Origin: Planctomycetales bacterium
GTDB taxonomy: Bacteria > Planctomycetota > Planctomycetia > Pirellulales > S012-138
DNA: 33,648 nucleotides
Assembly (NCBI GenBank): GCA_015488215.1
Contig: WFOE01000228.1
Span: forward strand, 1-33,648
Reading direction: 5' to 3'
This document shows, in pieces, positions 25,859 to 31,174 of this stretch (position 1 is its first letter; the number at the start of each line of letters is the position of its first letter). The notes under the pieces are model-generated. The model was not told the origin of the DNA and did no database searches. It worked only from the letters and a program-made list of their open reading frames with translations. Both the position numbers and the translations under genes were made by a program.

Positions 25859-26857
25859 GTGTTGGACTACACATCGATGCTCTGGCCGCAAGACTCCCCG
25901 GCATCAACCAGAACGGAAAAGGACCCACGAGAACAGGCTCCTTCGCAGACTCAGCAAGGGGAGCCCCTGCTTGTGTCGATCACTGAATTGGCGCTGGAGT
26001 TCCTTTCCGCCGGTCGGCTGGTTCCTTGGTTGGGACCGGCTTTGCGAGGGTTGATCACCCGCGAACTGAAAAGCCGTAGTTGCGTTTTCGGGTCGCGTGG
26101 GCGGTTCGGCATCCAGTGCCACCGCTTCTGCGCCGCACCGGAGCGTTGCTCTTACGGGCGATTGTTCGAGCCAGGGCAGAACGCTCCCCGGATGGCTGTG
26201 GTGGCCCCCTATTTCCCCTGCCCCGAGCAAGCCGAACCAGGCATGTCCATTTCGGTGCGAATCATCCTGGTGGGGCAACAAGCTGCAGGCGACCTAAACT
26301 GCTTGCTCGAAACGTTGGATACCACCGGCCGGGCGGTGGGCATCGGGCCGGACAAGGTTCGCTTTTGCTTAAGGGAACGGCTGTGGAAAGCGAGTACGTC
26401 CCTTGCTCCGCAGGCCTTGGTGGAACCAAGAGATCCGCAGGAGGTATATCCCCGGGTGGCCATCGGATTGCGCAGCCCCTTGATCCTCCGCCGCAAAAAC
26501 GAAGTCGGCAAACGCTACACCGTCAATCGGCCGGAGCTGGAAGACTTTTATTCGTCTGCGGCCATCACCTTGCAGCAGCTCTTCGCGGCGCATGGCACCG
26601 AGCTGAATGCTCCTTACCGCCACTTGCGTCAACTGGCCGAAGGAGTTCGCCGCTGCGAGCAGCACTACCAACCATTCCGACAGGTGCGATGGTCCAGTCG
26701 CTCCCGGCAGCGATTCGAAATGTTCGGCTGCGTGGGAGGTGCCGTGTTTACCAACGTACCGGCAGCGCTTGTGCCCTGGTTGTACTGGGGTGGGCTGCTC
26801 CACGTGGGTGCCCACCGCGTTGCCGGGGCAGGAGGATGGCGCGTTATCCTTGATTGA
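25859..26857 (+). CDS. cas6: Cas6 pre-crRNA endoribonuclease
   Basis: A 332-residue RAMP-fold nuclease that cuts repeat RNA to release crRNAs. It shows WLGPALRGLITREL near 56, the Cys-rich stretch with CSYGRLFEPG ('CpYxxLFE' of Cas6), LRSPLILRRKN and the C-terminal Gly-rich region FGCVGGAVFTNVPAAL, followed by WLYWGGLLHVGAHRVAGAGG, typical of pfam10040 Cas6. The GTG at 25859 is used, with GGAGAG at 25848-25853 only 5 nt upstream; an ATG at 25877 is an alternative. The first 35 residues are polar and probably disordered. It is transcribed divergently from cas10 and convergently with the glycine-zipper gene. It is the only repeat-processing enzyme in the window. Confidence 0.88.
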   Translation: MLDYTSMLWPQDSPASTRTEKDPREQAPSQTQQGEPLLVSITELALEFLSAGRLVPWLGPALRGLITRELKSRSCVFGSRGRFGIQCHRFCAAPERCSYGRLFEPGQNAPRMAVVAPYFPCPEQAEPGMSISVRIILVGQQAAGDLNCLLETLDTTGRAVGIGPDKVRFCLRERLWKASTSLAPQALVEPRDPQEVYPRVAIGLRSPLILRRKNEVGKRYTVNRPELEDFYSSAAITLQQLFAAHGTELNAPYRHLRQLAEGVRRCEQHYQPFRQVRWSSRSRQRFEMFGCVGGAVFTNVPAALVPWLYWGGLLHVGAHRVAGAGGWRVILD

Positions 26858-26958
26858 GGGAAAAGACGCCCGTCGGCAACGGTCGAACTGCCGCGCTGCC
26901 GTGCGGAACGTCTCCGGCGGTTCATGCCCGAACATTCGCTCCAGCTTTCCACCGGCGC

Positions 26959-26997
26959 AAAAAAAATCCCGCCAGGCCCCGAAGGACCTGACGGGAT
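26959..26997 (-). terminator. intrinsic terminator of the glycine-zipper gene
   Basis: Arms ATCCCGCCAGG (26966-26976) and CCTGACGGGAT (26987-26997) form an 11-position stem with one mismatch. On the minus strand eight T follow (A run 26959-26966). It ends the leftward transcript 24 nt beyond the stop codon at 27021 and protects cas6 from read-through. Confidence 0.88.
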
Positions 26998-27020
26998 GGA
27001 CAGGGGAGTTCAACACGGGG

Positions 27021-28253
27021 TTAGCGGACGATCGATCCGGCTACGGCTTCGCCGGCCTTCTCTCCGGCCCAGGCTCCACCGATGCCTCCCACGATCGCCC
27101 CAACGCCCCCGCCAATGGCCGTACCAATAGGACCGAAGAAGGAACCGATCGCAGCTCCGGTGACCCCACCGGCCTTGGCTCCCGCCCAGGCTCCGGCGGC
27201 TCCCCCGGCGGCTCGACCGGCTGTTTGCGCGTGGCGCTGCAGGCGCTGCTTGTGGGTGATGCGGCCCTCGCGGTAGACCTTTTCGGTGTTGTACACCTCA
27301 AGGCCCCCCGTACCGATCTCCACAGCAACGCCTACAGGACCTGCCACACGCTCAAGCGCTCGGCCCAATTGCTTGGCCATCCGGCCTGCCCGACCGAGCA
27401 CTCCCAGGGCATCATCAGCAGCGCTGCTTACCCGGGGACGAACCCGCCCCGCCCTGGCCGAAGCGGTTCCTTTGACACGCGGACGCTTCGGCATGGGCGA
27501 TGCGGTAGCGCGGACCTTGGCAGAACCGGAGACCGAAGCGTGCCGCCCCAGGTGCTTGCTTGCCCGGGACCAGCACCTGCGGACGTGTTTGGACACAACC
27601 TTCTCCAGGTGCCGTTTCTTAGGCAACGGAGCACCACAGGGCAGCTTCGACATCACGCGCCCTTGCTCCAAGGCCTGTTTGAGCCGAGCATACTCCGGGG
27701 ACAGTGGGATGCCTCGGTAACGGGACAAGTACACCTTGCGTTTAAGTTCCCTCTCCAAGGCACGGTAAGTTTCTGCGTCGGTCAGAAAGTGCATCCCGCG
27801 ATACTTGGGGTCACTCAACGCGTTGATAATCGTCTTGGGACTGCCACTTTTGGCCTGAATCCGACGCAGCACCTTGCCGGTGGAAGTATCCACTTCCAGG
27901 ATGTCCGCCGCATGGTGCGGCTGCCCCAAAACGCTGGTGGGAACCCAGCGGGTTGCCTGGCCGGTGGCCTTCATCCGGGTGTTGACGGTGTGGGAGGCCA
28001 CCGCTTCCAAGGCTTTGCCCCGACGCGAATTGAGCGTCTCCTTCAGGTACTTCTCAGCCGAACCGTACCGCTCCACGGCCTTGGGGCTTACCCGGCCTGC
28101 GGTCCGGTCCAGCAAATCCGGAAGGGAGTAGATTTCCCCCGGAACGCGAACATGCTGGCCCACAGCCAGCGCAGGTTGGGCCACCGTTTGGGCCGAAACG
28201 TTGCCGGTAAAGGCAACCAAGGCAATCAACAACGAAAGAACGAGCGTCTTCAT
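27021..28253 (-). CDS. secreted protein with nuclease-like motif and C-terminal glycine zipper
   Basis: A 410-residue protein, not recognised as a named family. Residues 1-21 are a signal peptide ending VSA-Q. Residues about 70-170 form a compact domain with GQPHHAADILEVD and VLRRIQAKSG (D117, Q133, K135), then YRGMHFLTDAETYRAL. This resembles PD-(D/E)XK-like nucleases of polymorphic toxins in which QxK replaces ExK. Residues about 180-275 are very basic and low in structure (KRPRVKGTASARAGRVRPRV). Residues 344-409 are a Gly/Ala zipper such as GGVTGAAIGSFFGPIGTAIG, which could insert in membranes. The ATG at 28253 is firm: AAGGAG at 28260-28265 with 6 nt spacing. It is preceded by three micropeptide genes and closed by a clear terminator. 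A toxin or effector role is inference only. Confidence 0.6.
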   Translation of the reverse strand: MKTLVLSLLIALVAFTGNVSAQTVAQPALAVGQHVRVPGEIYSLPDLLDRTAGRVSPKAVERYGSAEKYLKETLNSRRGKALEAVASHTVNTRMKATGQATRWVPTSVLGQPHHAADILEVDTSTGKVLRRIQAKSGSPKTIINALSDPKYRGMHFLTDAETYRALERELKRKVYLSRYRGIPLSPEYARLKQALEQGRVMSKLPCGAPLPKKRHLEKVVSKHVRRCWSRASKHLGRHASVSGSAKVRATASPMPKRPRVKGTASARAGRVRPRVSSAADDALGVLGRAGRMAKQLGRALERVAGPVGVAVEIGTGGLEVYNTEKVYREGRITHKQRLQRHAQTAGRAAGGAAGAWAGAKAGGVTGAAIGSFFGPIGTAIGGGVGAIVGGIGGAWAGEKAGEAVAGSIVR

Positions 28254-28299
28254 TTGCTTCTCCTTTCTTTTGCTAGTAGACACGGGAGCCGGATTCGTG

Positions 28300-28344
28300 A
28301 AAAAGCGGCCCGAGCCGCCGGCTCCCGACGGGGCGACTCGGGCC
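28300..28344 (-). terminator. terminator or attenuator between micropeptide A and the glycine-zipper gene
   Basis: Arms GGCCCGAG (28307-28314) and CTCGGGCC (28337-28344) form an 8-bp GC stem. On the minus strand GC then TTTTT follow (A run 28300-28304). It lies between micropeptide A (ends 28380) and the start of the larger gene (28253). It could end most micropeptide transcripts and allow only partial read-through, making peptides more abundant than the large protein. Confidence 0.65.
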
Positions 28345-28379
28345 ACAAGGCACAACACGTAGTGGGGGGCAGGGGGCGT

Positions 28380-28460
28380 CTAGAACAGCTTCATCAACGC
28401 TGCGCCGACACCGACCCCAATGAGGTAGTAAACTACTTGGCTGGCGACCAATCCGACCAT
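28380..28460 (-). CDS. hydrophobic micropeptide A (26 aa)
   Basis: ATG at 28460, TAG at 28380-28382. AAAGGAGG at 28470-28477 lies 9 nt before the start, a near-perfect Shine-Dalgarno. The peptide has a single membrane-spanning stretch, VASQVVYYLIGVGVGAAL, and ends with MKLF. It shares the pattern VVYxLxG followed by small residues with micropeptide B, suggesting duplication. Too short for routine gene calls. The role is unknown; a small membrane protein, holin-like peptide or partner of the glycine-zipper protein are options. Confidence 0.7.
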   Translation of the reverse strand: MVGLVASQVVYYLIGVGVGAALMKLF

Positions 28461-28491
28461 CGCCTAGTTCCTCCTTTACGAAACTGCCTCC

Positions 28492-28529
28492 GACGCCGGC
28501 CGAAAACCGCTTTCGGCTACCGCGGCGTC
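28492..28529. other. nested hairpin between micropeptides A and B
   Basis: Outer arms GACGCCG (28492-28498) / CGGCGTC (28523-28529) enclose an inner perfect hairpin GCCGAAA-ACCGC-TTTCGGC (28499-28517). There is no T run on either side, so it is more likely a processing or stability element than a terminator. It falls in the 3' region of micropeptide B and just upstream of the ribosome-binding site of A. Confidence 0.6.
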
Positions 28530-28554
28530 GAGGCCGACCTGGCTTTCCCTGCGG

Positions 28555-28641
28555 CTAGTTCAGCCAGGCCACACCGACGCTGGTGGCGATGCCCAGCAGG
28601 ACATAAACCACCTTGGCTGAGATGTAGAGGGTGGTGAACAT
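28555..28641 (-). CDS. hydrophobic micropeptide B (28 aa)
   Basis: ATG at 28641, TAG at 28555-28557. AAAGGAGG at 28649-28656 lies 7 nt upstream. It is one predicted membrane helix, ISAKVVYVLLGIATSVGVAW, similar to micropeptide A in the VVYxLxG core. The strength and exact spacing of the ribosome-binding site, repeated in all three small genes, are the main reason to call it real. Confidence 0.7.
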   Translation of the reverse strand: MFTTLYISAKVVYVLLGIATSVGVAWLN

Positions 28642-28674
28642 GAATCCACCTCCTTTCTTTGAAAGGAACCGGTA

Positions 28675-28710
28675 CCCCCTGCCAGGGAACGTTCCTGGCA
28701 ACCCAGGGGG
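28675..28710. other. hairpin upstream of micropeptide B
   Basis: TGCCAGG (28680-28686) pairs with CCTGGCA (28694-28700) around GAACGTT. The outer CCCCC (28675-28679) can pair with GGGGG (28706-28710) over a short internal loop. It lies 20 nt upstream of the Shine-Dalgarno of micropeptide B, so it may shape the leader RNA. Confidence 0.55.
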
Positions 28711-28772
28711 CCGGCCTTCGCTTTGGAGCCGCACCGGGCTTTGGGCGCCCGGCTGCTCGGCCTCTCGCTATG

Positions 28773-28796
28773 TAGGCAACAATTGCAGACCTATTC
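28773..28796. repeat. short interspersed repeat, copy 1
   Basis: TAGGCAAC followed by the 16-nt core AATTGCAGACCTATTC (28781-28796). The same core occurs exactly at 28881-28896 and as a variant at 29146-29161. It lies upstream of micropeptide B on its strand. Function is unknown; promoter, operator or recombination site are possible. Confidence 0.65.
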
Positions 28797-28872
28797 CGCA
28801 ACACAGGCCCACGGATGAGCCATGCTTCGCCGCCTCGCCTCACAGCGAGGCTTTGCGGGTAGGTCTATTCAA

Positions 28873-28896
28873 TAGGCGCCAATTGCAGACCTATTC
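28873..28896. repeat. short interspersed repeat, copy 2
   Basis: TAGGCGCC plus the exact core AATTGCAGACCTATTC. It is preceded by AGGTCT at 28861, inverted relative to AGACCT in the core, giving a palindromic frame around the site. Confidence 0.65.
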
Positions 28897-28906
28897 GGCG
28901 ACCACG

Positions 28907-28936
28907 GGGCGGGCCCCTAGCAAGCGGAGCCCGCCC
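28907..28936. other. GC-rich hairpin downstream of micropeptide C
   Basis: Perfect 8-bp stem GGGCGGGC (28907-28914) / GCCCGCCC (28929-28936) with a 14-nt loop, 30 nt past the stop codon of micropeptide C. No T run follows on the minus strand, so it is not a standard terminator. Confidence 0.5.
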
Positions 28937-28965
28937 TGCAGCCCCTTTGCTCGGTCATGCCAGAG

Positions 28966-29055
28966 TCACAGCAAGATAGGCGGCACAACCACAATCACTT
29001 TGGCAAGCTGGGCCAACAGATAGCCCACCGGACCGAGAGCCAATGCCGTAAGCAT
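28966..29055 (-). CDS. hydrophobic micropeptide C (29 aa)
   Basis: ATG at 29055, TGA at 28966-28968. AAAAGGAGGG at 29063-29072 lies 7 nt upstream. It is hydrophobic throughout: ALGPVGYLLAQLAKVIVVV followed by PPILL. It lacks the VVYxLxG core of A and B, so it may be a distinct partner. A longer in-frame start at 29274 exists, but it would include the short repeat and has no comparable ribosome-binding site. Confidence 0.65.
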   Translation of the reverse strand: MLTALALGPVGYLLAQLAKVIVVVPPILL

Positions 29056-29141
29056 TGTCTCGCCCTCCTTTTGCGGAGAAATGCTGCTGGTTCCCAGGCT
29101 CCACTGCCCAGGCTCCCAAACCAGCAGCTTCACTAAATAAG

Positions 29142-29161
29142 CGCCAATTGCAGACCCAATC
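29142..29161. repeat. short interspersed repeat, copy 3 (variant)
   Basis: CGCC followed by the core variant AATTGCAGACCCAATC (29146-29161). It lies 91 nt upstream of micropeptide C on its strand, supporting a regulatory role. Confidence 0.55.
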
Positions 29162-29356
29162 CGGTGGTCACGAAACACGAAAACAGCGCTACGACGAAAA
29201 GCGACTCCCCGGCCTCGGGGAAATCCCGTGTCCGCCAACCTCCGAATGCCCAAAGAAAACGGGAAGAACGACAAAAATGCGCAAGATGGAAAACGCAGAA
29301 AGCCCCTTCCGGCTCAGCGCCGTCCCGGCCCCAGCCGCCTCCCCTTCAGAGGGGGA

Positions 29357-30952
29357 TCAACCGGTGTGCCGCCGGACGAACTCCTCCAGTTTTTCCCGGA
29401 GCTGGTCCACCGGTACGATGTCCACTCCTTCTTCTTCCAACCGCTCTAGCGTATTCCACCAGTCCGACGGCTTGGCAAACTTCTTGGCCCGAAGCGACTT
29501 CTCATCGTGTGCTTTGAGCTGGCGAATGTCTTCTTCGGTCAGCGGGAACACGATGGAAAACTCGCTGTAAGCCCCGGTGTAGTCCTCCAGTGCCTTGACC
29601 CGCGATTTGATGTCCTTGAGAAAAGACCCCTGCGCTTGGTTCCCAGAGTGATAGTGCGTTTTACATTCCAGGTGCAGCAAGTCCCCGGTCCGAAGCAGCA
29701 CAAGCACATCCAGCTCCATCACCACACTTGTCTCGGAAACCACCTCGACCCGGGAAGCCACCTCTTGCACTTTCTCTCGCAACGCCGCCTCTTGGCGAAC
29801 CAGATGTTCCACTTCGCACGCAACCCATTGCTCAAAAAGGTCTGCAAGCGAGTTTTCTTCCAACAAGGGGACCAATTCGGAGGAGGCCTCCCGAGCTACC
29901 AACAGATGAATCGGTTCGCCACAGATCAATTGGCGCGCTTCCTGGTAAAGCCAATCGTCGGTTTCGCGGGCGTGGGAACGCCACTCCAATATCAATCTTT
30001 TTTTCGAGAAAATTGCTTCCAAACGCTGATGGGCAGCCATGCGGATTTCCTGTTTGAGCAAAGGCTGCACATGTTCTTTCCACGCGGGCAAAAAGGTTAC
30101 GGCATCCTGGGCACATTGGAGCAACGCAGCGACAAGACGCTCTTCATATCCGTCGCGGAGCTGAGTTGCTTCGGCGGCTACACGGGCCTTCCTTCGAGGC
30201 AGCAAAGGAGAAAACAGCTTCGAAAAATACTCTTCGACTCGTTTCCGAAGCAATGGTTCGAGTGCGGTTACCTGCTGTCCCCAATCATCCCGGCGCTGCT
30301 GGGCCCGCTCGGAACCAGAGTGCAGCCAGGACCGGAACTCCGCATTGGTGCAAATCGACTCGCGGAACGCCTCCCGCTGCCGATCCGTCAGTCGAAGCCG
30401 GTCATTCCACTTTGGTTCCACCCCATACGGCTTCAACCGCTGTGCAAGCCAGCTCCCCACATCCTCGCCAAAAGGGAACTCAACCGCCAGCCAGCTCTGA
30501 CGAAACCTGCCGTCCAACGGCATCAGCTCCACTCGGGATGGGGGCGACGTGCAATACACGACCGAAACCCGGTCGAACAACTTGCGGGCCACCTCCACCA
30601 GCAGGACACGGTCCAATCCCCGCCCGGTGGTTACATCCACCGCCACGCCCCTCGGCTGGGCCCGGCTGTTCCCTGCTAGCTTCTGCGCCAATTCCTCCGG
30701 AACACCATGCTCCGGAGAAGGAAGCGAATACCATTCCACAGCCGTGTTGGCACACAGCCGCGTAACCTGCCGAGCGCGATCTTCCCAGCCTTTCCGTCTG
30801 GCCTCCGGCGTGACAAACAACACCAGCCGCCCTGGTCGGAGCGTGCCCAACAATTTACCCAGCACCAAGGGGTCCTTGGAAACTTGGGCAATCAACAGCT
30901 CGAAATAAGAACAAAACCCTTTCACCAGCAATTTATCTGAATTGCTTTCCAC
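29357..30952 (-). CDS. CARF-domain PD-(D/E)XK nuclease (Card1/Can2-like type III effector)
   Basis: A 531-residue protein. The N-terminal domain (about 1-150) is Rossmann-like with LVLFVTPEARRKG and GVAVDVTTGRGLDRVLLVEV, in the place where CARF proteins carry 'TGGTK'. A helical linker (about 180-370) follows. The C-terminal nuclease core is SLADLFEQWVACEVEHL, then ELDVLVLLRTGDLLHLECKT with E413, D415, E429 and K431, matching DUF1887/Card1. Card1 and Can2 bind cyclic tetra-adenylate and then cut DNA and RNA. With a GGDD Cas10 in the same island, this is the likely effector. The GTG at 30952 lies 15 nt after AAGGAG, a long spacing, so the start is uncertain. It is divergent from the CRISPR array. 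Confidence 0.75.
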   Translation of the reverse strand: MESNSDKLLVKGFCSYFELLIAQVSKDPLVLGKLLGTLRPGRLVLFVTPEARRKGWEDRARQVTRLCANTAVEWYSLPSPEHGVPEELAQKLAGNSRAQPRGVAVDVTTGRGLDRVLLVEVARKLFDRVSVVYCTSPPSRVELMPLDGRFRQSWLAVEFPFGEDVGSWLAQRLKPYGVEPKWNDRLRLTDRQREAFRESICTNAEFRSWLHSGSERAQQRRDDWGQQVTALEPLLRKRVEEYFSKLFSPLLPRRKARVAAEATQLRDGYEERLVAALLQCAQDAVTFLPAWKEHVQPLLKQEIRMAAHQRLEAIFSKKRLILEWRSHARETDDWLYQEARQLICGEPIHLLVAREASSELVPLLEENSLADLFEQWVACEVEHLVRQEAALREKVQEVASRVEVVSETSVVMELDVLVLLRTGDLLHLECKTHYHSGNQAQGSFLKDIKSRVKALEDYTGAYSEFSIVFPLTEEDIRQLKAHDEKSLRAKKFAKPSDWWNTLERLEEEGVDIVPVDQLREKLEEFVRRHTG

Positions 30953-31174
30953 CTGGGCACATACGCTCCTTGGAACTCACATCTGGTTCAAGAACAGCGC
31001 AGTCCCACCTCGGGACGAACTGCCTGCCAGACTACTGTTTGGGGCAGTGTCCTGTCAAATACTCTGCAAACTAAACCAAGCGGGCAGGCATACCACCAGC
31101 CTGAGCCCCGAGGCGGCACCGGCCCTCCTATCACCCACTGCCGCTTCCCTAGGCACCCGCACTGTTTTTGCACG
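30953..31174. other. gap between the CARF nuclease gene and the CRISPR array
   Basis: A 222-nt region containing the CARF gene ribosome-binding site near 30968. It is not AT-rich, and I see no convincing leader promoter pointing into the array. This fits the idea that it is the distal (trailer) side of the array rather than the leader. Confidence 0.4.

Noticed and set aside
26607-28637. Long plus-strand open frame of 676 codons opposite the glycine-zipper gene
   Set aside because: GC-rich shadow frame. The minus strand carries a signal peptide, ribosome-binding sites and a terminator, and the plus-strand product is low complexity.
28966-29274. 102-codon version of micropeptide C starting at 29274
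   Set aside because: The AAAAGGAGGG site is placed exactly for the inner ATG at 29055. The extension is Arg-rich, contains the repeat copy and has no ribosome-binding site.
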